A stretch of DNA of 64,000 bases from Streptomyces sp. GSL17-111 (GTDB lineage Bacteria; Actinomycetota; Actinomycetes; Streptomycetales; Streptomycetaceae), in NCBI RefSeq assembly GCF_037911585.1, contig NZ_JBAJNS010000001.1, positions 1,115,001 to 1,179,000 on the forward strand, written 5' to 3'. The translations under genes were made by a program, and so were the position numbers. Under the pieces are notes generated by a model. The model was not told where the DNA came from. It did not search any database and saw only the letters and a list, made by a program, of their open reading frames with translations. The number at the start of each line of letters is the position of its first letter. Position 1 is the first letter of the stretch. Shown here piece after piece: positions 1-11,706 of the stretch.

Positions 1-1312
1 CCTTGCCCTTGTGGAGGTCGACGACGACGCCGTCCTCCGCGATGACGCAGCGCTCGTGCGGGACGCCCGTCTGGGCGCCCAGTTCGGCGTTGGCGCGTAG
101 GTGCCGCCACTCCCCGTGGACCGGCATCAGGTTGCGCGGCTGGCAGATGTTGTAGAAGTACAGCAGCTCACCTGCCGAGGAATGGCCGGAGACGTGCACC
201 TTGGCGTTGCCCTTGTGCACCACGTTGGCACCCCATCGGGTGAGCCCGTTGATCACGCGGTAGACGGCGTTCTCGTTCCCCGGGATGAGGGACGAGGCCA
301 GGATGACGGTGTCGCCCTGCACGATGCGGATCTGGTGATCGCGATTGGCCATGCGGGACAGCGCGGCCATCGGCTCGCCCTGCGAGCCGGTGCAGACCAG
401 GACGACCTCGCTCTCGGGCAGGTCGTCGAGGGTCTTGACGTCCACGACCAGCCCGGCCGGCACCTTCAGGTAGCCGAGTTCACGGGCGATGCCCATGTTG
501 CGGACCATCGAACGGCCCACGAAGGCCACCCGACGGCCGTGCTCGTGTGCGGCGTCGAGGATCTGCTGGATGCGGTGCACGTGGCTGGCGAAGCTCGCCA
601 CGATGATGCGCCGTCTGGCCCGGCCGAAGACCTGGTGCAGCACCTGCGAGATGTCGCGCTCCGGCGGGACGAACCCCGGCACCTCCGCGTTCGTCGAGTC
701 CGACAGCAGGAGGTCGATGCCCTCCTCCCCCAGCCGGGCGAAGGCGCGCAGGTCCGTGAGGCGGCCGTCCAGCGGGAGCTGGTCCATCTTGAAGTCGCCG
801 GTGTGCACGGCCAGGCCGGCCGGCGTGCGGATGGCGACGGCCAGGGCGTCGGGGATCGAGTGGTTGACGGAGATGAACTCGCAGTCGAACGGGCCGATCC
901 GCTCCCGTTCGCCTTCGCGCACCTCCAGGGTGTACGGGCGGATGCGGTGCTCCTGGAGCTTCGCCTCGATCAGGGCGAGGGTCAGCTTGGAGCCGATCAG
1001 CGGGATGTCGGGCTTCTCCCTGAGGAGGAAGGGCACGCCGCCGATGTGGTCCTCGTGGCCGTGGGTGAGGACGATCCCGTCGATGTCGTCGAGGCGGTTC
1101 CGGATGGAGCTGAAGTCCGGCAGGATCAGGTCGATACCCGGCTGCTCCTCCTCGGGGAACAGGACGCCGCAGTCGACGATCAGCAGACGGCCGCCGTACT
1201 CGAACACGGTCATGTTGCGGCCGATCTCGCCAAGGCCGCCGAGCGGGGTGACGCGCAGGCCGCCCTTCGGCAGCGGCGGCGGGGGGCCGAGCTCTGGATG
1301 TGGATGGCTCAA
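1..1312 (-). CDS. rnj: Ribonuclease J, 3' end cut by window edge
   Basis: Metallo-beta-lactamase/beta-CASP ribonuclease with 5'-3' exonuclease and endonuclease activity on mRNA and rRNA precursors. About 437 codons are visible and the C-terminus lies outside the window. Reading the minus strand gives a TTG start, MSHPHPELG..., then a conserved stretch with GGLGEIGRNM, and the metal-binding motif THGHEDHIGG (encoded near 1040-1075). I chose the TTG at 1312 because AGGAGA sits six bases upstream and the resulting N-terminus matches the short Pro-rich leader usual in Streptomyces RNase J. It follows dapA in the same direction with a gap of about 100 bases, the usual actinomycete order. The identity is secure; only the missing end limits the call. 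Confidence 0.95.
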   Translation of the reverse strand, partial: MSHPHPELGPPPPLPKGGLRVTPLGGLGEIGRNMTVFEYGGRLLIVDCGVLFPEEEQPGIDLILPDFSSIRNRLDDIDGIVLTHGHEDHIGGVPFLLREKPDIPLIGSKLTLALIEAKLQEHRIRPYTLEVREGERERIGPFDCEFISVNHSIPDALAVAIRTPAGLAVHTGDFKMDQLPLDGRLTDLRAFARLGEEGIDLLLSDSTNAEVPGFVPPERDISQVLHQVFGRARRRIIVASFASHVHRIQQILDAAHEHGRRVAFVGRSMVRNMGIARELGYLKVPAGLVVDVKTLDDLPESEVVLVCTGSQGEPMAALSRMANRDHQIRIVQGDTVILASSLIPGNENAVYRVINGLTRWGANVVHKGNAKVHVSGHSSAGELLYFYNICQPRNLMPVHGEWRHLRANAELGAQTGVPHERCVIAEDGVVVDLHKGK

Positions 1313-1417
1313 GAAAGTCTCCTCACCACACGCGCCACGCACCCGACGGGGCACGTGGCGCGCGCGTTGGTCGTGCGGTTCAGTTGTGTCGCTCTGTGCT
1401 GGTCAAGTAGGTGGTGT

Positions 1418-2317
1418 CTACAGCTGTACCCCGCCGGCGGCGAGATCGCGCCTGAGCTGCTCGACCTCTTCGTCCGTCAGCTCCACCAGCGGCAGGCGCA
1501 GCGGCCCGGCGGGGAGACCCTGGCGGGCGAGGGCGGCCTTGGTCGTGATGACGCCCTGGTTGCGGAACATGCCGGTGAAGACGGGCAGCAGCTTCTGGTG
1601 GATCTCGGTGGCCTTGGCGACGTCGCCACTGGTGTAGGCGTCGAGCATCGCGCGCAGCTCGGGCGAGACGACGTGCCCGACGACGGAGACGAAGCCGACC
1701 GCGCCGACGGACAGCAGCGGCAGGTTCAGCATGTCGTCGCCGGAGTACCAGGCCAGACCGGAGGCGGCGATGGCCCAGCTGGCGCGGCCCAGGTCTCCCT
1801 TGGCGTCCTTGTTGGCGACGATGCGCGGGTGCTCCGCCAGCCGGACGATCGTCTCGGTGTTGATCGGCACGCCCGAGCGGCCGGGGATGTCGTAGAGCAT
1901 CACGGGGAGCCCGGTGGCGTCCGCGATGGCCGCGAAGTGACGGTACAGCCCCTCCTGCGGAGGCTTGCTGTAGTACGGCGTGACGGCCAGCAGCCCGTGG
2001 GCTCCGGCCTGCTCCGCGGCGCGGGCCAGTTCCAGGCTGTGGGCCGTGTTGTTCGTGCTGGCTCCGGCGACGACGTGGGCGCGGTCTCCGACGGCCTCCA
2101 CGACCGCCCGCACGAGCTGGGCTTTCTCCGCATCGCTGGTCGTGGGCGACTCACCGGTGGTGCCGTTGACGACGATGCCGTCGTTACCGGCGTCCACGAG
2201 GTGGGCGGCCAGGCGCTGGGCGCCGTCCAGGTCGAGCGCGCCGTCCGCGGTGAACGGCGTGACCATGGCGGTGAGGACCCGCCCGAAGGGCGTCTGCGGT
2301 GTGGAGGTCGGAGCCAT
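1418..2317 (-). CDS. dapA: 4-hydroxy-tetrahydrodipicolinate synthase
   Basis: Condenses pyruvate with aspartate semialdehyde in the first committed step of the diaminopimelate/lysine pathway. The 299-residue TIM-barrel protein shows the family landmarks: GRVLTAMVTPF at the N-terminus, the TTGES substrate loop, YYSKPPQEGL, YDIPGRSGV with the active-site tyrosine region, and VANKDAKGD carrying the Schiff-base lysine. The frame stays open upstream to 2404, but the ATG at 2317 gives the normal family length and avoids a low-complexity leader. It lies between thyX and rnj on the same strand; dapB is about 2.5 kb away, so the two lysine genes are close but not adjacent. Confidence 0.95.
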   Translation of the reverse strand: MAPTSTPQTPFGRVLTAMVTPFTADGALDLDGAQRLAAHLVDAGNDGIVVNGTTGESPTTSDAEKAQLVRAVVEAVGDRAHVVAGASTNNTAHSLELARAAEQAGAHGLLAVTPYYSKPPQEGLYRHFAAIADATGLPVMLYDIPGRSGVPINTETIVRLAEHPRIVANKDAKGDLGRASWAIAASGLAWYSGDDMLNLPLLSVGAVGFVSVVGHVVSPELRAMLDAYTSGDVAKATEIHQKLLPVFTGMFRNQGVITTKAALARQGLPAGPLRLPLVELTDEEVEQLRRDLAAGGVQL

Positions 2318-2387
2318 GGGGTCCACGCTACTCGCAGGTGCGGGTCCGATGCTCCCTCGGGGCGGGGACATGGGGAGCCCGGCACTG

Positions 2388-2415
2388 CCTGCTCGGGGGT
2401 TCAAGCAGTGCCGGG
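2388..2415 (-). terminator. Hairpin after thyX
   Basis: Perfect 11-bp arms (CCCGGCACTGC and its complement) around a 6-base loop, 60 bases after the thyX stop and before dapA. There is no U-tract, which is normal for intrinsic terminators in high-GC actinomycetes. Confidence 0.6.
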
Positions 2416-2474
2416 TCCGTGTTGCCAGCGTAGAGGACGCCTACGAAGTGCCGCAATTCGGACACAACGGGCCG

Positions 2475-3197
2475 TTAGGGTGCGACGCGGCCGTTGGCGT
2501 TGAAGGCCGCGTGCGTCAGCGGCATCAGACGCGCCCACTCGGCCTCCATCAGCTCGGCGACCATCTCGATCTCCCGCTGCGGGAACGAGGGCACTTTGGC
2601 CAGCTCGTGCTGGGTGCGCAGCCCGAGGAAGTGCATGAGCGAGCGGGCGTTGCAGGTGGCGTACATGGACGAGTACAGGCCGACCGGCAGCGTCGCCCGG
2701 GCGACCTCCCGCGCCACGCCGGAGGCCAGCATCTCCTGATAGGCCGCGTACGACCGTTCGTAGGCATCGCTCATCGTGCGCTCGACGATCTCCAGCTGCT
2801 CGGGCGTGCCCTGGACGAACTCGTACTTGCCCGGGCGGCCCCGCTGGACGAGCTTCCGCTCGGCGTCCGGAACGTAGAAGACCGGCTCCAGCTCCCGGTA
2901 ACGCCCGCTCTCCTCGTTGTAGCTCCAGCCGACGCGGTGGCGGTGGAACTCCCGGAAGACGAAGAGGGGGGCGGTGACGAAGAACGTCATCGAGTTGTGC
3001 TCGAAGGGGCTGCCGTGGCGGTCCCGCATCAGGTAGTTGATCAGGCCCTTCGAGCGCTCCGGGTCCTTGTTGATCTCGTCCAGCGACTGCTCGCCGGCCG
3101 TGGAGACCCTGGCCGCCCACAGCACGTCGGTGTCGGCGGCGCTGTGCTTGACCAGCTCGACGGTCATGTCGCTGCGGAAGCGGGGTTTGTCGGTCAC
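2475..3197 (-). CDS. thyX: Flavin-dependent thymidylate synthase ThyX
   Basis: Makes dTMP from dUMP using FAD, NADPH and methylene-tetrahydrofolate. The 240-residue protein carries the ThyX signature as RHRVGWSYNEESGRY (R-H-R, seven residues, then S), plus RSLMHFLGLR near the C-terminus, which matches the dUMP/FAD-binding end of the family. The frame is open up to 3377, but the GTG at 3197 (VTDKPRFRSD) has GGAAGGA just upstream and gives the usual family length. It is the first gene of the minus-strand thyX-dapA-rnj stretch and diverges from the small membrane protein gene at 3407. Confidence 0.95.
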   Translation of the reverse strand: MTDKPRFRSDMTVELVKHSAADTDVLWAARVSTAGEQSLDEINKDPERSKGLINYLMRDRHGSPFEHNSMTFFVTAPLFVFREFHRHRVGWSYNEESGRYRELEPVFYVPDAERKLVQRGRPGKYEFVQGTPEQLEIVERTMSDAYERSYAAYQEMLASGVAREVARATLPVGLYSSMYATCNARSLMHFLGLRTQHELAKVPSFPQREIEMVAELMEAEWARLMPLTHAAFNANGRVAP

Positions 3198-3406
3198 CAA
3201 GGGTCCTTCCGGGTACGTGGGCCAGGCGGCGCCCAGCCTACGGCCCGGGTCGGACGGTGTTTGCGGCGACCGGCCCCGGGCAAGCAACCTCAGACCGGGT
3301 CCGATCGTCCACATGTTTGAGGAAGTCACCCATAATCGGGCACCTGGGCGAGTCATTGGACGTTCAGCCCGTAGCAACCGATCACTTCCAGAAGGAGCGA
3401 CCCACC

Positions 3407-3646
3407 ATGTTCCGCCGCGGAGAGCCCGTGCCGTTCGCCTTCGTCTCCGAGGCCGACCGGTTCCGCTCCAACGTGACGCCGCCGCCCCGGGAGCGCGCGA
3501 GCGTGGGCGAGGTGATGGGCCGCGTCCTGCTGACGCTGGTGGCCGTCGGAGGGATCATAGGCTCGCTCCTCCTGGCCGCTCCCGCGCTGGACGTGCGGTT
3601 GGAGGAGCCTCGCGGGCAGCAGCAGGAGGCCACGGAGAACCGCTGA
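3407..3646 (+). CDS. Small single-pass membrane protein, unknown function
   Basis: Encodes 79 residues, starting MFRRGEPVPF after a good GAAGGAG site. One hydrophobic segment (about residues 38-58, VLLTLVAVGGIIGSLLLA) suggests a single membrane span, with a charged N-terminal part and a short Q/E-rich tail. I recognise no catalytic motif. It diverges from thyX across a 209-base gap. Small proteins of this shape are common in Streptomyces but I cannot assign a role. Confidence 0.7.
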   Translation: MFRRGEPVPFAFVSEADRFRSNVTPPPRERASVGEVMGRVLLTLVAVGGIIGSLLLAAPALDVRLEEPRGQQQEATENR

Positions 3647-3798
3647 GCCGAACGCTGAGCGGCGGCGCCCCCTACGCCGGGCGCGCCGGGTCGTGCGCCC
3701 TGGGGTGACCGGTCGCACGCGTTCCGGATAATCTCACCCGTCACAGGACGGGCGCCCCGTCCTGTCGCACAGACCCGGATCGCGAGCGAGGACCCGTC

Positions 3799-4365
3799 GT
3801 GCCCCTGACCTTCCTGTCGGCCGACCATCAGCTGAGTGCTTCCGCGGAGATCTCCGAGGAGCCGCTTCCGTACGCCGACCGTGGGCGCTGGCGCCGCCCC
3901 TACCGGCCGGGGCCGTGGCGCGTGGGTGGAGCGGCCCTGCTGCTGCTCCTCGCCGCCTACCTGCTGATCTCCGCCCTCGTCATCACGCTCGCCGGGACAC
4001 TCTCCGGCGCCGCCGCGTGCCTGGTCGGGGCGGCGCTCCTGCTGACCGTCGCGCTGCGGACGCTGCGCATCGGCATCTGGGTCAGCTCACACGGTCTGCG
4101 TCAGGTGACGCTGGTCCGCACCGTGACGCTCGCCTGGTCGCAGGTCGCGGCCGTCCGCACGGTGCAGCAGCCGGTGCGCTGGCTCGGGCTGCCGCGCACG
4201 GTGCAGGGGCAGACCCTCCTCGTCGAGCGGCGTTCCGGGGAGCCGCTGCGGGCGCTCGTCACCGACCGCAGCGCCGACTTCCTCAGCAAGCCCGAGGCGT
4301 TCGACCGGGCGGCGGACGTGCTGGAGGGCTGGGCGGCCGACCACCGCGGCGGTCAGGGCGCCTGA
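3799..4365 (+). CDS. Membrane protein with PH-like domain
   Basis: 188 residues with a GTG start preceded by GCGAGGAC. Two hydrophobic spans (roughly residues 43-64 and 66-88) are followed by a beta-rich region beginning IGIWVSSHGLRQVTLVRTVTLAWSQV, which fits the bacterial PH-domain layout in which a short hairpin of membrane helices carries a soluble PH-like fold. The C-terminus is a charged helix. Its last 13 bases overlap the convergent gene that ends at 4353. The PH assignment comes from pattern recognition only; the cellular role is unknown. Confidence 0.7.
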   Translation: MPLTFLSADHQLSASAEISEEPLPYADRGRWRRPYRPGPWRVGGAALLLLLAAYLLISALVITLAGTLSGAAACLVGAALLLTVALRTLRIGIWVSSHGLRQVTLVRTVTLAWSQVAAVRTVQQPVRWLGLPRTVQGQTLLVERRSGEPLRALVTDRSADFLSKPEAFDRAADVLEGWAADHRGGQGA

Positions 4366-4865
4366 GGCTCCCCCGTGCCGCCCACGGCGGTGCCGCCCAC
4401 GGCGGTGGACGACACGGAAGCGGACCGTTCGGCGCGGTGCAGGGCGATCGCGTGGCGCATGGCTTTGCGGGCCCGTGGCGTGTCCCGCGCGTCGTGGTAG
4501 GCGACGGCGAGCCGGAACCAGCTCCGCCAGTCCTCCGGCCGCGCCTCGGTCTCGGCCTGCCTGCGCGCGAAGGCCGCGTCCGCCGACGCCCGGTCGATGC
4601 GACCGCCGGGAGTGCGGGCGAGGTCGTCCTCCGGCAGGCCGCCCTCGGCCTCCAGCTGCCGCGCGAGCTGTCCGGCCAGGAGCGCGAAGCGCGTGTTGTG
4701 CCACAGGAACCAGGCACCGATGAGCGGCAGGACGAGCACGGCGGCGCCGAAGGCGACGGTGATCAGCGTGCCCTGCTGGATGAGCAGCACGCCCCGGCTG
4801 CCGACCAGCACGAAGTACACGACGAGCACAGCCGCCAGCACGAAGTACGTGATCTTGGCCCGCAT
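4353..4865 (-). CDS. TPR-like membrane protein, unknown function
   Basis: 170 residues. The N-terminus has two hydrophobic helices (about residues 5-27 and 34-54). The rest is charged and helical, with a single tetratricopeptide-like unit, WRSWFRLAVAYHDARDTPRARKAM split between two helices, so it may be a membrane-anchored scaffold. A short duplicated stretch near the C-terminus (TAVGGTAVGGTG) comes from a 15-base tandem repeat at about 4376-4406. It starts 12 bases after the dapB stop, so it probably shares the dapB transcript, and it converges with the PH-domain gene. Confidence 0.7.
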   Translation of the reverse strand: MRAKITYFVLAAVLVVYFVLVGSRGVLLIQQGTLITVAFGAAVLVLPLIGAWFLWHNTRFALLAGQLARQLEAEGGLPEDDLARTPGGRIDRASADAAFARRQAETEARPEDWRSWFRLAVAYHDARDTPRARKAMRHAIALHRAERSASVSSTAVGGTAVGGTGEPQAP

Positions 4866-4877
4866 GGGTGGGCCCTC

Positions 4878-7067
<2,190 letters not shown>

Positions 7068-7071
<4 letters not shown>

Positions 7072-9305
7072 TGGGCGTCCGCGGCGGCGTCGGCCTTCTC
7101 GCCGTCGTCACCCTTCGCGCCCTCCTCGTCCTCCAGGACGGGGATGAGGGAGAGCTTGCCGCGCTGGTCGATCTCGGCGATCTCGACCTGGACCTTCTGG
7201 CCCACGCCGAGGACGTCCTCGACGTTCTCCACGCGCTTGCCACCGGCGAGCTTGCGGATCTGCGAGATGTGCAGCAGACCGTCCTTGCCCGGGAGCAGCG
7301 AGACGAACGCGCCGAACGTCGTCGTCTTCACCACCGTGCCCAGGTAGCGCTCGCCGACCTCGGGCATCGTCGGGTTGGCGATGCCGTTGATCGTGGTGCG
7401 GGCGGCCTCGGCGGCCGGGCCGTCGGCGGCACCGATGTAGATGGTGCCGTCGTCCTCGATCGTGATGTCGGCGCCGGTGTCCTCCTGGATCTGGTTGATC
7501 ATCTTGCCCTTCGGGCCGATGACCTCACCGATCTTGTCCACGGGGATCTTCACGGTGATGATCCGCGGGGCGTTGGGGGACATCTCGTCCGGCACGTCGA
7601 TGGCCTCGCCCATGACGTCCAGGATGTGCAGGCGCGCGTCACGGGCCTGCTTCAGCGCGGCGGCCAGCACCGAGGCGGGGATGCCGTCGAGCTTGGTGTC
7701 GAGCTGGAGCGCGGTGACGAACTCCCGCGTGCCGGCGACCTTGAAGTCCATGTCGCCGAAGGCGTCCTCGGCACCGAGGATGTCGGTGAGGGTGACGTAG
7801 TGCGTCTCGCCCTCGATCTCCTGCGAGATCAGGCCCATGGCGATACCGGCGACGGGTGCCTTCAGCGGCACACCGGCGTTCAGCATCGACATGGTGGAGG
7901 CGCACACCGAGCCCATGGACGTCGAGCCGTTGGAGCTCAGCGCCTCGGAGACCTGGCGGATCGCGTAGGGGAACTCCTCGCGCGTCGGCAGCACCGGCAC
8001 GAGCGCCCGCTCGGCGAGCGCGCCGTGGCCGATCTCACGGCGCTTGGGCGAGCCGACGCGGCCCGTCTCACCGGTGGAGTAGGGCGGGAAGTTGTAGTTG
8101 TGCATGTAGCGCTTGCGGGACACCGGCGAGAGGGTGTCCAGCTGCTGCTCCATGCGCAGCATGTTGAGCGTGGTGACGCCGAGGATCTGCGTCTCACCGC
8201 GCTCGAAGAGGGCCGAGCCGTGGACCCGCGGAATGGCCTCGACCTCGGCGGCCAGCGTGCGGATCTCGGTGACCCCGCGGCCGTCGATGCGCTTCTTCTC
8301 CTTGATGACGCGCTCGCGGACCAGCTCCTTGGTCAGGGACCGGTAGGCGGCGGAGATCTCCTTCTCCCGGCCCTCGAACTGCGGGAGCAGCTTCTCCGCG
8401 GCGACCGCCTTGACGCGGTCGAGCTCCGCCTCGCGCTCCTGCTTGCCGGCGATGGTCAGGGCCCGGGCCAGCTCGTCGCGGACGGCGGCGTTCAGGGCGT
8501 CCAGGACGTCGTCCTGGAAGTCCAGGAAGACCGGGAACTCGCCGGTGGGCTTGGCGGCCTTGTCGGCGAGGTCCGACTGGGCCTTGCAGAGGGTCTTGAT
8601 GAAGGGCTTCGCGGCGTCCAGACCGGCGGCGACGACCTCCTCGGTCGGCGCGCTGGCGCCACCGCGCACGAGCTCGATCGTCTTCTCGGTGGCCTCGGCC
8701 TCGACCATCATGATCGCGACGTCACCGTCGGGCAGGACCCGGCCGGCCACGACCATGTCGAAGACGGCGTCCTCCAGCTCGGTGTGCGTCGGGAACGCGA
8801 CCCACTGGCCCTTGATGAGGGCGACGCGGGTGGCACCGATCGGGCCGGAGAACGGCAGGCCGGCCAGCTGCGTGGAGCAGGAGGCGGCGTTGATGGCGAC
8901 CACGTCGTAGAGGTGGTCGGGGTTGAGGGCCATGATCGTCTCGACGATCTGGATCTCGTTGCGCAGGCCCTTCTTGAACGACGGCCGCAGCGGGCGGTCG
9001 ATCAGGCGGCAGGTGAGGATGGCGTCCTCCGAGGGACGGCCCTCCCGCCGGAAGAAGGAACCGGGGATCTTGCCCGCGGCGTACATGCGCTCCTCGACGT
9101 CCACCGTCAGGGGGAAGAAGTCGAGCTGCTCCTTCGGGTGCTTCCCCGCGGTGGTGGCCGACAGCACCATGGTGTCGTCGTCCAGGTAGGCCACGGCGGA
9201 ACCGGCGGCCTGGCGGGCGAGGCGGCCCGTCTCGAAGCGGATGGTGCGGGTGCCGAAGGCGCCGTTGTCGATGACGGCCTCGGCGTAGTGGGTCTCGTTC
9301 TCCAC
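7068..9305 (-). CDS. pnp: Polyribonucleotide nucleotidyltransferase (PNPase)
   Basis: Phosphorolytic 3'-5' exoribonuclease that can also add 3' tails; in Streptomyces it also acts in ppGpp metabolism (known for the family, not visible here). The 745-residue protein has two RNase PH domains separated by a helical linker, then a KH domain ([19 protein letters not shown]) and a C-terminal S1 domain ([15 protein letters not shown]), ending in an acidic tail. The GTG start ([12 protein letters not shown]) has GAGGAGA nearby. It follows rpsO with a 274-base gap, the standard rpsO-pnp arrangement, and overlaps the following M16 gene. Confidence 0.97.
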
Positions 9306-9535
9306 CAGGAATGTCTCCTCGTACGTTCGTCCACCACGCGTGTCGCGGCGGACTGCGGCAGGTGGAGCGCTCCCTGTGCGGGCCGGTCTTCGATCGAAGC
9401 TCCCGGACGGTCTGCGTCCGTCGTCCGGGGGCCACTACCGAGGACCGGCGTCGTGCGGGTGCGCCCCGCCTCATGCTGTTGTGTCGTTCCCTGGGGACAG
9501 CCTACAAAGATCGGCCGCCGCGCGGGGTACGACGA

Positions 9536-9568
9536 AGGGAGCGGCCCCCGGTCAGGGAACCGCTCCCT
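9536..9568 (-). terminator. Hairpin in the rpsO-pnp intergenic region
   Basis: Nine-base arms (AGGGAGCGG and complement) beginning about 11 bases after the rpsO stop. Within the 9306-9579 gap it may act as a partial terminator or an RNase III processing site, as is known for rpsO-pnp in other bacteria. I see no open reading frame in the rest of the gap, which may hold a separate pnp promoter. Confidence 0.5.
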
Positions 9569-9579
9569 CCCTCATGCGA

Positions 9580-9873
9580 TCAGCGCGCGCCGCCCGCCGC
9601 GCCACGGCGGATACCGAGGCGGTCGACCAGGGCACGGAAACGCTGGATGTCCTTCTTGGCCAGGTACTGCAGCAGCCGACGGCGCTGGCCGACCAGGAGG
9701 AGCAGACCACGACGCGAGTGGTGGTCGTGCTTGTGGGTCTTCAGGTGCTCGGTGAGGTCCTTGATGCGCTGCGTGAGCAGGGCCACCTGGACCTCGGGGG
9801 AGCCGGTGTCGCCCTCCTTGGTGGCGTACTCGGACATGATCTGCTTCTTCGTCGCGGCGTCGAGAGAGGACAC
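9580..9873 (-). CDS. rpsO: 30S ribosomal protein S15
   Basis: Primary 16S rRNA-binding protein of the small subunit platform. The 97-residue sequence is unmistakable: [42 protein letters not shown] and [14 protein letters not shown]. Of several in-frame starts, the GTG at 9873 has AGGA six bases upstream and gives the usual length; the frame runs open to 10017 without conservation. The roughly 195-base leader between this gene and eccD contains several short inverted repeats and may hold the promoter and an S15 autoregulation site, but I could not define one. Confidence 0.97.
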   Translation of the reverse strand: MSSLDAATKKQIMSEYATKEGDTGSPEVQVALLTQRIKDLTEHLKTHKHDHHSRRGLLLLVGQRRRLLQYLAKKDIQRFRALVDRLGIRRGAAGGAR

Positions 9874-10068
9874 ACGCACTCCTTGTGATGTCATCCTGCG
9901 GGTGCAGGGCCGCCGAGTGCCCCTGGTCCACTGCACAGGGGAGCTTCCGGAACTCGGGAGGCTTCGTGGGGCGCGCCGGGCGCTTTCCCCGGACCCGTGA
10001 TCCGGAAGGCAGCGCACACAAACGGCCGCCCGTAGCTTACACCCTCCGTGACGTCGGCCCGTCCGGGG

Positions 10069-11544
10069 TCAGCTCGTCATGGAGCGGGCGGCGTCGTAGA
10101 CGTCCAGCACGGCGAGGCTGAGCGGGGTGAGGGAGAGCAGGACGAGGGCGTCGAAGAGGTCGAGGGACCTGCCCCAGAAGGGTGTGAGCCCCGTCCTCGG
10201 CACGACGAGCCCGATCCCCGTCACGAGCGCCGCCCCGGCCGCGAGCGCGGCCGCGAGCCACAGCGTACGCACACCGCCCCCGTCCTGGGCGAGCGGCGAG
10301 TTCAGCGCGAGCGCGATGACCAGCAGCGCGACGGCGACGAGCCCGGCCGTCAGAGCGCAGACGATCTGCGACGTGTAGCGGAACAGGCGGGCGCGGAGCA
10401 ACAACGCCACACCGGAGGCCAGCGCGAGGACCTGGGCCCAGACGTCGTCCGAGAATCCGAGGGTCGTCGCGGCCCCGGCGACGACGAGGGCGCAGCCTCC
10501 GACGAGCCCGAGCAGCATCTCGTGGCCTCGACGCACCTGCCCGGCGATGCGCTGCGGGTCGACCGGCCCGGGGTCGGCGGGGGCGAACGGGTCCTCCCCC
10601 GTCACCGCCGTGGCCTCCTGGCTGGGACGCGGCGGGGCGTACCCGATGGGCAGCCGTGCGAAGCGGGCCGACAGCCCGGGGAGGAAGGCCATGATTCCGA
10701 TGGCGAAGGGAGCGGAGACGGCGGCCCCCCTCAGGGCGTCCGCATCGAGCAGGATCATGCCGAACACGGCGAGCGTACCGACCGCTCCGGCGAAGGCGGT
10801 GGCGACGAAGGGGGCGTCGCCCCCCGGCATCACGGCGATCAGCAGGGTCGACGCGAGGAGTACGGCCACGCAGCCGAGCAGGAACTGCAGTCGGCCGATG
10901 CCGTGCCCCTCCATCAGCGGCAGCACACCGGAGCCGGCGACCATGGCGTGCGGCAAGGCGGCAAGCCCCAGGGCCCGACCGGCGGCCCGGTCGTCGTACA
11001 CCCGGGCCCGGACAGCCGCCAGCGCCAGCAGCAGCACGGCCGTGACGGCAGCGATGACACCGGCCGGGCCGTGCATGTCGTGCCCCACCGGGTCCGAGAA
11101 CCAGACGATGCCCGCCATCAGCGTCAGCAGGACGACGCCGCCGACGAGCCCGGCCAGGCGCATGAGCCGGTCGTTCCACAGCGTGCGGTCACGGCTGACG
11201 GCCGAGGCGACGGCGTCGGACACGTCGTCGAAGACGGCCGGCGGCAGCGACTCCGCGAACGGACGCAGGCTCAGCACCTCACCGTCGAGCACCCGTTGGG
11301 CGAGCAACGAGCGGGAGCCGTCCAACACGGCCCCGTCCCGGCGGACCAGGTTGTACCCCACCGGAGCACCCGGGGTCGGCGTCTGCGCGCTCAGCCTCAG
11401 GATCTCGGGGTAGAGGTCGGCTACCGCCAGGTCCTCGGGGAGTGCTACGTCGATGCGGCTGTCGGGGCCGACGATCGTCACCCGGCAGAACCCCGTCGCG
11501 GAGGCGGTCGGCGCAGGGGCCGACGCGCTCGCTGACGTACTCAT
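10069..11544 (-). CDS. eccD: Type VII secretion integral membrane protein EccD
   Basis: Polytopic core subunit of the ESX/type VII membrane complex. The 491-residue protein has an N-terminal ubiquitin-like domain (about residues 18-95, beginning FCRVTIVGPDSRIDVALPED in pieces) followed by about eleven hydrophobic spans, the defining EccD layout. The middle loop between spans (PPRPSQEATAV...) is cytosolic-like and charged. It diverges from eccC across a 162-base gap, so the two core genes can share a control region. Its 3' end faces rpsO in the same direction. Confidence 0.9.
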   Translation of the reverse strand: MSTSASASAPAPTASATGFCRVTIVGPDSRIDVALPEDLAVADLYPEILRLSAQTPTPGAPVGYNLVRRDGAVLDGSRSLLAQRVLDGEVLSLRPFAESLPPAVFDDVSDAVASAVSRDRTLWNDRLMRLAGLVGGVVLLTLMAGIVWFSDPVGHDMHGPAGVIAAVTAVLLLALAAVRARVYDDRAAGRALGLAALPHAMVAGSGVLPLMEGHGIGRLQFLLGCVAVLLASTLLIAVMPGGDAPFVATAFAGAVGTLAVFGMILLDADALRGAAVSAPFAIGIMAFLPGLSARFARLPIGYAPPRPSQEATAVTGEDPFAPADPGPVDPQRIAGQVRRGHEMLLGLVGGCALVVAGAATTLGFSDDVWAQVLALASGVALLLRARLFRYTSQIVCALTAGLVAVALLVIALALNSPLAQDGGGVRTLWLAAALAAGAALVTGIGLVVPRTGLTPFWGRSLDLFDALVLLSLTPLSLAVLDVYDAARSMTS

Positions 11545-11706
11545 CCATCGGCCCCCTCGTCACAGTTGCGCACGCGGCGTGCGACACCCTATCCGGACTC
11601 CTCGGGCAGCCCGGCGAGTAGGATCGCTCAGCGCGGAGGGAGACCGCTGCCACGGGGGCGACGGGCCACAGACCAGCCTCCGTTCGTATGAGGGACTGAT
11701 GCGTTC
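11545..11706. promoter_or_regulatory. Divergent eccD / eccC control region
   Basis: 162 bases between two divergent starts, with no reading frame of its own. It must hold promoters for both genes. I could not identify convincing -35/-10 pairs or an operator. Confidence 0.4.

Noticed and set aside
101..2503. Long plus-strand open frame of 800 codons
   Set aside because: It lies antisense to rnj and dapA, whose motifs are clear on the minus strand, and its translation is the Val/Gly/Asp/Arg/Leu-rich type produced by the opposite strand of GC-rich genes.
9874..10068. S15 autoregulatory leader of rpsO
   Set aside because: Several small inverted repeats are present, but I could not fold a specific S15-binding structure with confidence.
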